DNA of 64,000 nucleotides from Pelagibacteraceae bacterium AG-313-A04 (GTDB lineage: Bacteria > Pseudomonadota > Alphaproteobacteria > Pelagibacterales > Pelagibacteraceae), in the NCBI GenBank assembly GCA_003284275.1, contig QBVU01000001.1, positions 186,001 through 250,000 on the forward strand, in the 5' to 3' direction. The translations under genes and the position numbers were made by a program. Below, piece by piece: positions 8,519 to 17,914 of this stretch. Position 1 is the first letter of the stretch. Every line of letters starts with the position of its first letter. The notes below the pieces were generated by a model. It did not search any database. It was given only the letters and a program-made list of their open reading frames with translations, and was not told the DNA's origin.

Positions 8519-9271
8519 TTATCTTCTTTGACCGAAAAGTCTTAAAAGCATTATAAACAGATTTATAAAGTCTAAGTATAACGTTAAAGCGCCCATCACA
8601 GCTTTTTTACCCATCATCTCTCCGCTATCACTTACTAAATACATGTTCTTTATTTTTTGAGTGTCATACGCTGTTAAACCTACGAAAACTAAGACCCCAA
8701 TTATAGAAATAACAAAGTACATCATTGTAGATTTCATAAAAATGTTTACTAATGATGCAATTATAATTCCGAAAAGGCCCATCATTAAAAAAGATCCTAA
8801 CTTAGTTAGATCTCTCTTAGTCGTGTAACCATAAATGCTCATTGCGCCAAATGTTCCAGCTGTTATGAAGAAAACTCTTGTTATACTTGCTCCCGTGTAA
8901 ATTAAAAATATTGATGAAAGCGAGGCACCCATTAATGCTGCGAATATCCAAAAAGTAGTTTGTGCTTTTGCTGCAGACATCTTTGCAATTCCAAAACTCA
9001 TATAAAAAACTACTGCTAGAGGAGCCAGCATGATCACCCATTTAAGTCCTGAAGCGTAAATGGTATTTCCAAAGTTTGTTAAACCAATTATTTGTCCTTC
9101 GCTTGAAGTTACAACGGCCATTTTAAAAAATGCCAAAGCTATAAAACCTGTCAATAAAACACCGGAAGCCATGTAGTTATATACTTTAAGCATATAAGAA
9201 CGTAAGCCCTGATCTATAATTGCTTCAGAAGCTGACGATCTAACGGTTGATGTTTGTTTGTTAAATTCCAT
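8519..9271 (-). CDS. Bax inhibitor-1/YccA family membrane protein
   Basis: A 250-aa protein with seven hydrophobic spans and a cytoplasmic N-terminus of about 30 residues. Family marks include the YNYMASGVLLTG first helix, the GYTTKRDLTKLG loop after the fourth span and LTAYDTQKIK before the last helices, with Asp residues typical of the pH/Ca2+-sensing pocket. Bacterial members act as proton-dependent Ca2+ leak channels or interact with FtsH. The gene stands alone, divergent from the aldo/keto reductase. Confidence 0.92.
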   Translation of the reverse strand: MEFNKQTSTVRSSASEAIIDQGLRSYMLKVYNYMASGVLLTGFIALAFFKMAVVTSSEGQIIGLTNFGNTIYASGLKWVIMLAPLAVVFYMSFGIAKMSAAKAQTTFWIFAALMGASLSSIFLIYTGASITRVFFITAGTFGAMSIYGYTTKRDLTKLGSFLMMGLFGIIIASLVNIFMKSTMMYFVISIIGVLVFVGLTAYDTQKIKNMYLVSDSGEMMGKKAVMGALTLYLDFINLFIMLLRLFGQRR

Positions 9272-9315
9272 ACTTTATATATATGTTTTTTTAAAAACTT
9301 TTCAATAGTCAAAAA

Positions 9316-9344
9316 TTGACCTAAAAAAGAGCCATAAATATTAA
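9316..9344 (+). promoter_or_regulatory. Probable sigma-70 promoter giving a near-leaderless mRNA
   Basis: TTGACC at 9316-9321, a 17-bp spacer and TATTAA at 9339-9344. The expected transcription start, 6-7 nt after the -10, coincides with the ATG at 9350, and no Shine-Dalgarno is visible upstream of that ATG. The -35 is part of an inverted repeat (GTCAA-AAA-TTGAC). Confidence 0.45.
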
Positions 9345-9349
9345 TTTTT

Positions 9350-10387
9350 ATGAAATTTAGAAAACTTGGAACCACAGATATTGATGTAAGTTTAATTTGC
9401 CTCGGTACAATGACATGGGGAACTCAGAATACTGAAAAAGATGCTTTTGAGCAGATGGACTTTGCTGTATCGCAAGGAATAAATTTTTTTGATACTGCAG
9501 AAATTTACTCTGTACCACCAACTTCTGACTCTTACGGTAAAACAGAGGTAATGATTGGCAATTGGTTCGAAAAAAGAAAAAATAGAGATAAAATTATTTT
9601 AGCTTCTAAAGTTGCTGGCCCAGGATGTGGCTGGATAAGAGGGGGAGGAAACAATTTTGAAGAAAAAAAAATTGGTGAAGCAATTGATGGTAGTCTAAAA
9701 AGATTGAAAACAGATTATATAGATTTATATCAATTGCATTGGCCTGAACGTTCTACAAATTTTTTTGGAAGAAGAGATTATCTGTTCAACAATAAAGAGG
9801 GGAATTGGAATAGTTTTGAAAGTATACTTGAGGCTTTAGAAAAATACATAAAAAGTGGAAAGATTAGGCATATCGGTATGTCTAATGAAACACCATATGG
9901 ATTATCAAGGTATCTTGAAATTTCAAAAAATAAAGGTGCCCCAAGGATGATGTCAGTGCAAAATCCGTACAACTTAGTAAACAGAACTTATGAGATAGGT
10001 ATGTCAGAAATTTCTATTAGGGAAAAATGTGGTTTGCTTGTTTACTATCCTCTTGCAGCTGGAGGGTTATCTGGCAAATATAGGAATGGTGAGATGCCTA
10101 AAGATTCAAGAATGGCTCTCTTTAAAGGATGGGAGAGACATTTAAATCCTTTAGCAATGGAAGCCTATGATAAATATTTTGAACTTGCTAAAGATTTTAA
10201 TCTAACAATGGTTCAGTTAGCTCAATCCTTTGTTAATTCAAGACCTTTTGTAACAAGTAATATTATTGGAGCAACAACAATGAATCAACTTAAAGAAAAT
10301 GTGGAAAGCATTAACATAGAATTTACGGATGAAATGATGGAAAGAGTGAATGAAATTCACAACAACAACCCAAATCCATCACCATAA
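9350..10387 (+). CDS. Aldo/keto reductase (Tas/YajO-like)
   Basis: A 345-aa (alpha/beta)8 NADPH-dependent oxidoreductase. The catalytic tetrad is visible: Asp in FFDTAEIYS (about residue 49), Tyr in the same segment, Lys in ILASKVAG (about 87) and His in LYQLHWPER (about 126). The C-terminal part has the NADP-binding region with IIGATTMNQLKENV. Length and the CLGTMTWG start fit the Tas/YajO subgroup. Substrate unknown. It is a single-gene unit with a promoter immediately upstream. Confidence 0.92.
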   Translation: MKFRKLGTTDIDVSLICLGTMTWGTQNTEKDAFEQMDFAVSQGINFFDTAEIYSVPPTSDSYGKTEVMIGNWFEKRKNRDKIILASKVAGPGCGWIRGGGNNFEEKKIGEAIDGSLKRLKTDYIDLYQLHWPERSTNFFGRRDYLFNNKEGNWNSFESILEALEKYIKSGKIRHIGMSNETPYGLSRYLEISKNKGAPRMMSVQNPYNLVNRTYEIGMSEISIREKCGLLVYYPLAAGGLSGKYRNGEMPKDSRMALFKGWERHLNPLAMEAYDKYFELAKDFNLTMVQLAQSFVNSRPFVTSNIIGATTMNQLKENVESINIEFTDEMMERVNEIHNNNPNPSP

Positions 10388-10428
10388 TCGATCGTTGAAT
10401 TCAAATTAATTTAGTATAAAAACAAATT

Positions 10429-10929
10429 ATGGTGGTCAAAAAAATATTTCTTTTTACTGTTCTTTTAATCTTTTCTTTTAATGCTTTTGCAAATACACCT
10501 CGTTCAACTGGTAAATACAAAAATTGGGAAAGTTTTATAGCAGAGACAGATCAAGGAAAAATATGTTTCGCTCAAACAACTCCTACCAAAAGAGCTCCTG
10601 GAGCTATTAAAAGAAACCAATCAAAATTATTTGTTACTTTTAGACCCGCAGAAAGCATTAAAGATGAAGTTAGTATAACAAGTGGGCACGAATACAAAAG
10701 TTCGAGTGTTACAGCCAGCTCAGGAAAAAGAAAATACTCTTTTTTTTCTCAAAAAGATTTTGCTTGGTTGTTAGATGATCAAGAAGAGAAAAAATTTATC
10801 AAACTAATGAAACGAGCTACTGATTTGATTGTTAAAGCTAGAACTGTTAAGGGTGCAGAAACAACCGACCATTATTCTATGATGGGATTTACTAAAGCTT
10901 ACAATACGGCTAAGAAAACCTGCAGCTAA
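10429..10929 (+). CDS. IalB (invasion-associated locus B) family-like secreted protein
   Basis: A 166-aa protein with a clear signal peptide (hydrophobic residues 5-18, cleavage after FANA near residue 22). The mature part has two cysteines, in GKICFAQ near the start and at the penultimate residue, which could form a disulfide. The layout (W near the N-terminus, a Cys-containing strand, a C-terminal Cys) resembles the IalB family common in alphaproteobacteria, whose molecular role is unsettled. Its stop directly abuts the ATG of argG. Confidence 0.6.
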   Translation: MVVKKIFLFTVLLIFSFNAFANTPRSTGKYKNWESFIAETDQGKICFAQTTPTKRAPGAIKRNQSKLFVTFRPAESIKDEVSITSGHEYKSSSVTASSGKRKYSFFSQKDFAWLLDDQEEKKFIKLMKRATDLIVKARTVKGAETTDHYSMMGFTKAYNTAKKTCS

Positions 10930-12114
10930 ATGAAAAAAATCCTATTAGCTTACTCAGGAGGTTTGGATACCTCTATTATTCTAAGATGGTTGCAAGAAAA
11001 TTACAAAGCAGAGGTAATTGCTTATACATCGGATATTGGTCAAGAAATTAATAGGAAAAAAATTATTACCAACGCGAAAAATCTTGGTGTAAAAAAAATA
11101 ATTATCGAAGATTTAAAAAATATCTTTGTAAAAGATTATGTGTTTCCAATGATTAGAGCTCATGCTGTTTATGAAGGTGTTTATTTGCTTGGCACTTCAA
11201 TTGCCAGGCCTTTGATTGCTAAGAGACAAATAGCCATCGCAAAAAAATTTAAGGCTTATGCAGTATCTCATGGAGCAACAGGTAAGGGTAATGATCAAGT
11301 TAGATTCGAGCTTGGTTATGCTTTTTTTGGTGGAAAAAAAATTAAAACCATCGCACCATGGAGAGAGTGGAAATTACAATCTAGGGCAGACTTAATTAAA
11401 TATGCAAAAAAAAATAATATTCCAATTCCAAAAGATAAAAAAGGCGCACCACCTTTCTCTGTTGATGATAATATTTTTCATACCTCTACTGAGGGTAAGG
11501 TTTTAGAAAATCCAAAAAATTCTGCACCAGAATTTATTTTTCAAAGAACTGTTTCACCGGAAAAAGCTCCAAACAAAAAAACGAAAGTGAAAATTACTTT
11601 TAGAAATAGTGATCCAATTGCTGTAAATGGAAAAAGACTAAGGCCTGATAAACTTTTAAATAAATTGAATATTCTTGCTGGGAAAAATGGCGTTGGAAGA
11701 GTAGATCTTGTTGAAAATAGATTTATTGGTATTAAATCAAGAGGTGTTTACGAAACACCTGGTGGGACTTTGTTATATTTTGCACATAGAGCGATTGAAT
11801 CAGTGACTTTAGACAAGAAAACAGCTCATGAAAAAGAAAGAGTAATGCCAGAGTATGCTGAATTAGTTTACAATGGATATTGGTTTTCAAAAAAAAGAAT
11901 TAAACTTCAAAAAATAATTGATAAAAAAAGAAATCAAGTTTCTGGCGAAATAGTTTTGAGTTTATACAAGGGAAATATTACAATTCTTTCAAGGAAAACA
12001 AAAAACAAAGCCTATTCAATGAAAAAAGTTTCTTTTGAGGAAAACAAAACCTTTAATAAGAAAAAAGTTGAAAATTTTATCAAATTTCATTCTAAACAGT
12101 TAAATAAAGGTTAA
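10930..12114 (+). CDS. argG: Argininosuccinate synthase
   Basis: A 394-aa cytoplasmic ligase joining citrulline and aspartate with ATP to give argininosuccinate, the penultimate step of arginine synthesis. The PP-loop motif AYSGGLDTS lies at residues 7-15, SHGATGKGNDQVRFE at about 113-127 and IAPWREW near 140. Length is normal. The start ATG immediately follows the IalB-like stop, so the two are likely co-transcribed. No argH is in the window. Confidence 0.97.
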   Translation: MKKILLAYSGGLDTSIILRWLQENYKAEVIAYTSDIGQEINRKKIITNAKNLGVKKIIIEDLKNIFVKDYVFPMIRAHAVYEGVYLLGTSIARPLIAKRQIAIAKKFKAYAVSHGATGKGNDQVRFELGYAFFGGKKIKTIAPWREWKLQSRADLIKYAKKNNIPIPKDKKGAPPFSVDDNIFHTSTEGKVLENPKNSAPEFIFQRTVSPEKAPNKKTKVKITFRNSDPIAVNGKRLRPDKLLNKLNILAGKNGVGRVDLVENRFIGIKSRGVYETPGGTLLYFAHRAIESVTLDKKTAHEKERVMPEYAELVYNGYWFSKKRIKLQKIIDKKRNQVSGEIVLSLYKGNITILSRKTKNKAYSMKKVSFEENKTFNKKKVENFIKFHSKQLNKG

Positions 12115-12136
12115 ATTTTTGATAGTAATATATTAA

Positions 12137-12523
12137 ATGAACAATTCGATTCGAAATATTCAACTAGTTGCTGTTGTAGTTGTCCTAATCTCAACAATCA
12201 TTGCTTTCTTTTTAGAGATAAGAGAAATGTACGAGAATAGAGATATTACATTAGCAGATCTGCTTTTGATGTTCATCTATATAGAGGTCATCGGATTAGT
12301 AAGATCTTATTGGGAAACAAGAGCAGTTAGAATTACCTATCCTTTAGTAATTGCAATAACAGCTTTAGCACGATTTATTATATTGCAAGATAAAGAGAGT
12401 GACCCATCAAACTTAATTTACATTTCTGTTGCAATATTAATTGTGGCTTTAGCAACTGTAATAATTAGATTTAGAAATAGTAAATACTTAAAAATTGATA
12501 AATCAAAGTCTAACGAGCTTTAA
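12137..12523 (+). CDS. PsiE-like phosphate-starvation-inducible membrane protein
   Basis: A 128-aa protein with four predicted membrane helices, matching the PsiE family by length, by the FYIEV-like segment (FIYIEVIGLVRSYW) and by the RFIIL span. In E. coli psiE responds to phosphate and carbon limitation, with unknown molecular role. It lies 22 bp after argG on the same strand. The 3' end overlaps the convergent folD gene by 14 nt. Confidence 0.75.
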   Translation: MNNSIRNIQLVAVVVVLISTIIAFFLEIREMYENRDITLADLLLMFIYIEVIGLVRSYWETRAVRITYPLVIAITALARFIILQDKESDPSNLIYISVAILIVALATVIIRFRNSKYLKIDKSKSNEL

Positions 12524-13349
12524 AACAATCTAAGGTATTTTTAAGTAAACAAGCAATAGTCATTGGTCCTACCCCGCCAGGAACTGGAGTTATAGCTTTA
12601 GATTTTTCTTTTACAGCATCAAAATCGACATCCCCTACTATTTTATCTCCCACTTTATTTATTCCTACGTCAATAACTATTGAGTTTTTTTTTACCCAAT
12701 CTTCTTTTACTAATTTAGCTACTCCAACAGCAGCAACTAGGATATCAGCCTTTAAACACTCTTGTTTTAAATCTTTCGTTTTTGAGTGAACAATTGTAAC
12801 TGTACAATTTTCTTTTAAAAGTAATTGAGCCATAGGTTTGCCATTTAAATTTGATCTTCCAATTATAACTGCGTGTTTTCCTGATAAATTTTTTTCAACT
12901 TTTTTTATCAAATACAAACATCCTAGAGGTGTACAAGGAACTAAAGCATTGTAACCAGATGAAAGGTTACCAACATTTATGGGATTAAACCCGTCTACAT
13001 CCTTTTTAGGACTTACAGCATTAATAATTTTTTCTTTATTAATTTGAGGAGGCAAAGGTAACTGAACTAGTATACCTGAAACATCGGTATCATTATTAAG
13101 ATCTTCAATCTTTTTTAAAACTTCCTCCTCTGTTACCTCTTTTGAATATCTAACAACATCAGAATTGATCCCGACCTCTTTGGCACTTTTTTCTTTATTC
13201 TTAACGTAAATCTGGCTTGGGGCAAAATCACCAATTAATATGACGGTTAATCCAGGAACTTTATTATCTTTAGATTTTAATGATTCAATTTCTTTTTTAA
13301 TCTCTTGTCTTAAAATTTCAGCTTCTTTTTTTCCATCAATAATCATCAT
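12510..13349 (-). CDS. folD: Bifunctional methylenetetrahydrofolate dehydrogenase/cyclohydrolase FolD
   Basis: A 279-aa enzyme interconverting methylene-, methenyl- and formyl-tetrahydrofolate. Motifs include YVKNKEKSAKEVGI with the catalytic Lys (residue about 54), GILVQLPLPPQ, the PCTPLG segment, the IIGRSNLNGKP nucleotide-binding turn and TPVPGGVGPMT near the C-terminus. Adjacent ATGs at 13349 and 13346 are both possible. It overlaps the yggT-like stop by one base and forms an operon with yggT and mscS. Confidence 0.97.
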   Translation of the reverse strand: MMIIDGKKEAEILRQEIKKEIESLKSKDNKVPGLTVILIGDFAPSQIYVKNKEKSAKEVGINSDVVRYSKEVTEEEVLKKIEDLNNDTDVSGILVQLPLPPQINKEKIINAVSPKKDVDGFNPINVGNLSSGYNALVPCTPLGCLYLIKKVEKNLSGKHAVIIGRSNLNGKPMAQLLLKENCTVTIVHSKTKDLKQECLKADILVAAVGVAKLVKEDWVKKNSIVIDVGINKVGDKIVGDVDFDAVKEKSKAITPVPGGVGPMTIACLLKNTLDCFKAR

Positions 13350-13639
13350 TAAAATAGACTTGGGGCAAACATTTCAAAAATAAAATTTCTTAAAAACATT
13401 AGTGCTAAAATTAATATTACAGGAGAAATATCTATCGAGCCTAAGTTGGGCAGAAATCTTCTTATATAGTTTAAAGGTGGAGCAGTTAATCTGTAAGAAA
13501 AATCAAGAACTGCATAAACAAACCTATTACCAGTGTTTAAGATGTTAAATGCAACTAACCAACTTATAACTGCGTTGATGATTAATATCCAAATGTAAAG
13601 AGTAATTACATTATCAAATAATATTAAAACTGACTTCAT
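13349..13639 (-). CDS. YggT family membrane protein
   Basis: A 96-aa protein with two hydrophobic spans and the family motif around LTAPPLNYIRRFLPNLGSIDISPV. YggT proteins are inner-membrane proteins linked to osmotic stress and envelope organisation, without a defined activity. It overlaps the MscS gene by 4 nt and folD by 1 nt, so it is translationally coupled on both sides. Confidence 0.85.
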   Translation of the reverse strand: MKSVLILFDNVITLYIWILIINAVISWLVAFNILNTGNRFVYAVLDFSYRLTAPPLNYIRRFLPNLGSIDISPVILILALMFLRNFIFEMFAPSLF

Positions 13640-14730
13640 GAATTTTTCTCCACATAAACCGATGTGCTTGGAAATGCAAATGAAGCTTTATTTTTTTCTA
13701 CAATGTTTTTAATCTCTAAAGCTAAAGTATCTTTAACATTAAGCCATTCTTGAAAGTGCCTTGTTTTTGTAAAACAAATAAGTCTAATATCTATAGAGCT
13801 TGCAGCAAATTGATCTACTTTAACTGATAACAAAGTATCTTTGGATTTAACAAAATCATCACTTTTTTTAATATAGTCTTCAATTTCTTTCTTAATATTT
13901 TTTAATTGTTCGCTAGTAGTTCGATATTCCAAACCAATCATCCAATTAATTCTTCTGTTTGTCGTTTGAGTATTATTAATCACTGCATTTTCAGCAAATT
14001 GAAAATTTGGAATTGTTGCAAGAGATTTATCAAATCTTCTTACTACAGTTGATCTAAAGCCGATGCTCTCTACAGTTCCCTCAATTACTCCCTCTACGTA
14101 AATCCAGTCGCCAACTTGAAATCTTCTTTCGACTAAAACCAATATGCCTGAAATTAAGTTTTTAAATAGATCTTGAGCTCCAAGTGCAACCGCTACACCA
14201 AATAAACCTAAACCAGCGATGATAGGGCCGATTTTTATTCCCCAAAGTTCGAGAACGGCTGCGGCTCCCAAAATAAAAATTAAAACTTTAATAGCTTTTA
14301 TAATCCAATTGATTAAATCTTTTGAAAGTAAGCCTCCAACCGATTTGATAACTACTGACAAAGGTCCAATAACTTGATGGAATGTCCAAAATATTAAAAT
14401 AGTTATTAAGGATCGATTGATAGTTTCTAAAAATTCAGCCGCTTGTGTTTCAACAGTTAAATAACTTGTAGAAACAAAAAATCCTAAAACCACTGGAAAA
14501 AACTTTGCTGGTCCCTCCATTGAAAAAACAAGAGAGTTATCAAAATTATTTGTAGATTTTGATACGTAATTTTCTAATCTTTTGACTACAAACTTAGAAA
14601 AAACACCTCTTAAAAATAGAAAAAATAAAAAAATAAGTAATGCAATTATTATCTCTGAAATATTAACTCCAGATATGCCTTTATTCCAAACATCAAAAAA
14701 CAAATTTTTAAAATTTTGCAGCACTTCCAT
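13636..14730 (-). CDS. Small-conductance mechanosensitive channel (MscS family)
   Basis: A 364-aa membrane protein with about four to five spans, the last being the pore helix (IIAGLGLFGVAVALGAQDLFKNLISG, residues about 167-192), followed by the beta domain QVGDWIYVEGVIEGTVESIGFRSTVV and a C-terminal alpha/beta domain. Such channels open on hypo-osmotic swelling. It is the first gene of the mscS-yggT-folD unit and begins 4 bp after the hemD start region on the same strand, so it may be read from the hemC promoter. Confidence 0.9.
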   Translation of the reverse strand: MEVLQNFKNLFFDVWNKGISGVNISEIIIALLIFLFFLFLRGVFSKFVVKRLENYVSKSTNNFDNSLVFSMEGPAKFFPVVLGFFVSTSYLTVETQAAEFLETINRSLITILIFWTFHQVIGPLSVVIKSVGGLLSKDLINWIIKAIKVLIFILGAAAVLELWGIKIGPIIAGLGLFGVAVALGAQDLFKNLISGILVLVERRFQVGDWIYVEGVIEGTVESIGFRSTVVRRFDKSLATIPNFQFAENAVINNTQTTNRRINWMIGLEYRTTSEQLKNIKKEIEDYIKKSDDFVKSKDTLLSVKVDQFAASSIDIRLICFTKTRHFQEWLNVKDTLALEIKNIVEKNKASFAFPSTSVYVEKNS

Positions 14731-14734
14731 TTGT

Positions 14735-15433
14735 TTAAACTTTCAATTTTTCTAACTCTTCTCCTGGTTGGAAAACTTCTAATTTTTTCCATCCCGAATT
14801 TTTTAACACACTTAAAACTTTTTCACTTATACATAATACTCTAGACTCTGTCATCAACCCATTGAGAGAGTATTTTTTTACAATTTCAATAAAGCTTTCA
14901 GCACTTCTTTTAGAATAAATAAAAATTATGTCAGGAGGATGATTGTTAATTATTTTGTTATTTTCCTCGTTAAGATCGGTAATTTTTTCAGAAGTATAGT
15001 TGATAATCTTATCAATCTGAAATCCATCATTTTTAAGTTCGATATCTAGATTTGAAGATATGTAATCCCCGCAAAAATAAGCAATAGATTTTTTTTTATC
15101 AATTTGATCTGAATTTAAAATAATATTTTTTAAAGCATTTACAGTTCCACCTGCAGAAATTGTATTATTATATCCTTTTTGCCTTACAATCTTTTCCGTA
15201 ATAGAGCCCACACAAAAACATATTTTATTATTGTCTTGATTGTTCAACTTTAAATTTCTAATAGCGTTAGCACTTGTAAAAATAAATGCATCATATTTTT
15301 TTGCATCTACTGGACTGGTATTGGCTGCTGAGATCTTTAGAGTTGGGATGTGAACAATCTTATGTCCTAAAGAAAAAAGCTTTCCCATTAAATCCTCTGA
15401 GTCTATTAAAGGTCTTGTAATTAAAATATTCAT
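14735..15433 (-). CDS. hemD: Uroporphyrinogen-III synthase
   Basis: A 232-aa two-domain protein cyclising hydroxymethylbilane to uroporphyrinogen III. The family is weakly conserved; I see the N-terminal ITRP start, FTSANAIRNL near residue 52, YFCGDYIS and the IFIYSKRSAESF segment, all typical. It overlaps the end of hemC by 4 nt, which strongly supports the assignment. Downstream is the MscS gene. Confidence 0.88.
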   Translation of the reverse strand: MNILITRPLIDSEDLMGKLFSLGHKIVHIPTLKISAANTSPVDAKKYDAFIFTSANAIRNLKLNNQDNNKICFCVGSITEKIVRQKGYNNTISAGGTVNALKNIILNSDQIDKKKSIAYFCGDYISSNLDIELKNDGFQIDKIINYTSEKITDLNEENNKIINNHPPDIIFIYSKRSAESFIEIVKKYSLNGLMTESRVLCISEKVLSVLKNSGWKKLEVFQPGEELEKLKV

Positions 15434-16350
15434 TTTTTTTTAAATTCTGATCCTGCAAGTTTTAATAGTTCTTTCCCTACTGATTTTCCAATGTTTACAG
15501 CTTCATTGGTTTTGCCCGTCATCTCATACTCGTAACTTTTCATTCCTGAGTCTGAAAATAATTGAGCTGTAAATTTAAGATTATTATTTTCTATAATTGC
15601 TAAGCCGCCAACAGCCGTTTCGCAATCACCTTCGATTGCTTGTAGCATTGCACGTTCAGATTTTGCACATGCTTCAGTTTCTGGATCGTTAATATTTCTC
15701 AAAAGATTTTTAACTACTTCATCATTTTTGTTACATTGAACAGCTATTACTCCTTGTCCCACTGCAGGCAAAACCTCATTTGTTTTAAAAATTAAACCTA
15801 TTTTTTTAGCTAAATTTAAACTTTTGACTCCTGCTGCAGCCAAGATTATTCCATCTAATTTACCTTCTTCAAGTTTTCTAATTCTAGTATCAATATTTCC
15901 TCTCATACTTGTTACATAAATATTTTTATTAATCTTTTTAAGTTGTAGCTCTCTTCTTTTAGAACTTGAGCCAATAACTATTTTACCTTTTAAATCTTCT
16001 AAACTTTTAATTTTATTGCTTATAATTACATCTCTATAATCATTTCTCTTAATATATGCGCCAATGATAAGGTTGCTATCTTCTACGGACTCCATATCTT
16101 TTAAGGAGTGAACAGCAATATCAATTTCTTTCTTTAGAAGTTTCTCTTCAATTTCTTTACAAAATAGATTTTTGCCGCCTATTTCAGATAATTTTACATT
16201 TTGATTAATATCACCAGAAGTTTTGATAGCTTTAAAATCTATACTTTCTTCTTTCAAATCATTATTTTTTTGAATTAAAAGCTCTTTCACTTTTTCAACA
16301 TAAGCAATTGAAAGCTTGCTTCCTCTGGCACCGATTGTAATTTTAGTCAT
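15430..16350 (-). CDS. hemC: Hydroxymethylbilane synthase (porphobilinogen deaminase)
   Basis: A 306-aa cytoplasmic enzyme polymerising four porphobilinogens into hydroxymethylbilane. The start IGARGSKLS, the HSLKDME motif and the cofactor-attachment cysteine in EGDCETAVGG (Cys243) are present. It heads the hemC-hemD pair and is divergent from tsaD across 57 bp of AT-rich DNA that must hold both promoters. Length is normal. Confidence 0.96.
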   Translation of the reverse strand: MTKITIGARGSKLSIAYVEKVKELLIQKNNDLKEESIDFKAIKTSGDINQNVKLSEIGGKNLFCKEIEEKLLKKEIDIAVHSLKDMESVEDSNLIIGAYIKRNDYRDVIISNKIKSLEDLKGKIVIGSSSKRRELQLKKINKNIYVTSMRGNIDTRIRKLEEGKLDGIILAAAGVKSLNLAKKIGLIFKTNEVLPAVGQGVIAVQCNKNDEVVKNLLRNINDPETEACAKSERAMLQAIEGDCETAVGGLAIIENNNLKFTAQLFSDSGMKSYEYEMTGKTNEAVNIGKSVGKELLKLAGSEFKKK

Positions 16351-16407
16351 AAATTGATTATATATTTGAAAGATCTAAATTATACTATTTAAATAATTAA
16401 ACATATT

Positions 16408-17484
16408 ATGGCAAAAAAAATAACTTTTCTTGGGATTGAAACTAGCTGTGATGAGACAGCTGCTGCTGTCATTAGAGAAAACGACAAAGGAACTGCGGAC
16501 ATCCTTTCCAACATAGTTTCAAGTCAAATAGAGGAACATAAAAAATTTGGTGGTATTGTACCTGAGTTGGCAGCTAGAGCTCACCTTGAAAATATTGAGT
16601 ACATTATTGATGCGGCTTTAAAAGAAAGTAAAATTTCTATTGATGAACTAGATGGTGTTGCGGCAACTGCTGGCCCTGGTTTGATTGTTTGTTTAACTGT
16701 TGGTTTAAATATTGGAAAATCAATCGCTGCATTTTCTAATAAACCTTTTATTGGAGTTAATCATTTAGAAGGGCATGCGTTAAGTCCTAGCTTAGAAAAG
16801 AAAATAAAATTTCCTTATTTATTATTATTAATCTCAGGAGGTCATACTCAATTTCTAATAGTTAAAGATGTAAATGAATATGAACAGTTAGGAACAACAA
16901 TCGATGATGCTTTAGGTGAAGCGTTTGATAAAACAGCTAAGATGCTGGATCTAGGTTATCCAGGTGGACCGAGTGTTGAAAAATTTGCAAAATTAGGAGA
17001 CAAAAACTTTTTTAAACTTCCTGAACCAATAATTAATAAAGCAGGTTGTAACTTATCATTTGCTGGTCTTAAAACAGCGGTGCTAAGAGAGTCTAAAAAA
17101 ATTAATGGAAATGATAAGATGAAATATAATTTAGCAGCCTCTTTTCAAAATACTATTAATAAAATTCTTTATAAAAAAACTAAAGCTGCTGTTGAAATGT
17201 TTAGACAGAAAACAAAAAAAGAAAATTTTAAATTAATAGTAGCTGGTGGTGTTGCAGCCAACGAAACTATTAGAAAAAATTTATCATCTTTATCTAATGA
17301 AATGGGCTTTAAAACTATTTACCCAGATATAAAGTTTTGTGGTGATAACGCCGCTATGATTGCTTGGGCAGGAATACAAAGATTTAAAAAAAATATGACC
17401 AATGATGTAGGTATATCAGCTAAGTCCAGATGGCCTTTAGATAAAAATGCTCCTTACATGAAAGGACCTGGATTAAAATTATAA
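16408..17484 (+). CDS. tsaD: tRNA N6-adenosine threonylcarbamoyltransferase TsaD
   Basis: A 358-aa ASKHA-fold enzyme transferring the threonylcarbamoyl group to A37 of ANN-decoding tRNAs, with TsaB/TsaE. The IETSCDETAAAV start, the metal-binding HLEGH motif (residues 119-123), ISGGHTQ and the C-terminal GDNAAMIAWAG segment are visible. The last base of its stop overlaps the next start. Adjacent hemC-hemD in divergent orientation is a common alphaproteobacterial layout. Confidence 0.97.
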   Translation: MAKKITFLGIETSCDETAAAVIRENDKGTADILSNIVSSQIEEHKKFGGIVPELAARAHLENIEYIIDAALKESKISIDELDGVAATAGPGLIVCLTVGLNIGKSIAAFSNKPFIGVNHLEGHALSPSLEKKIKFPYLLLLISGGHTQFLIVKDVNEYEQLGTTIDDALGEAFDKTAKMLDLGYPGGPSVEKFAKLGDKNFFKLPEPIINKAGCNLSFAGLKTAVLRESKKINGNDKMKYNLAASFQNTINKILYKKTKAAVEMFRQKTKKENFKLIVAGGVAANETIRKNLSSLSNEMGFKTIYPDIKFCGDNAAMIAWAGIQRFKKNMTNDVGISAKSRWPLDKNAPYMKGPGLKL

Positions 17485-17906
17485 TGCAATATTGGTTAAT
17501 GAAATCTGAACCTGACGTATGGTCAATTGAACAACAAAAAAAAGCTGGGAAAAAAGGAGTGGCTTGGGACGGCGTTAGAAACTATCAAGCAGCAAATAAT
17601 TTAAAAGACATGAAAACAGGTGATCTCTGTTTTTTTTATCATTCAAATATTGGGAAAGAAATTGTTGGCATAGTGAAAGTAATCAAAGAGGCATTTATTG
17701 ACAAAACTGATAAAAAAAAAAGATTTGTGGCCGTCCAGGTTAGGTTCGAAGAACATCTAAAATACCCTGTATCACTTGAAAAAATTAAAAAAACAAAGAC
17801 TATTTCTCATTTACCGCTTGTTAAACAAAGTAGATTATCAGTTATGCCTATTGATTTTAAAAGCTGGAAAATTATTTATAAGATGGGTAAAATAAATCCC
17901 AATTAG
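17484..17906 (+). CDS. EVE (PUA-like) domain protein
   Basis: A 140-aa single-domain protein with the EVE-domain hallmarks: [13 protein letters not shown] at the start, W-DGVRNYQA, the FFYHSN strand, and a C-terminal [20 protein letters not shown]-like domains bind modified nucleic-acid bases; the biological role of these stand-alone bacterial proteins is unclear. It overlaps tsaD by one base, and its stop overlaps the Shine-Dalgarno of acs. Confidence 0.9.
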   Translation: MQYWLMKSEPDVWSIEQQKKAGKKGVAWDGVRNYQAANNLKDMKTGDLCFFYHSNIGKEIVGIVKVIKEAFIDKTDKKKRFVAVQVRFEEHLKYPVSLEKIKKTKTISHLPLVKQSRLSVMPIDFKSWKIIYKMGKINPN

Positions 17907-17914
17907 GAGAAATT

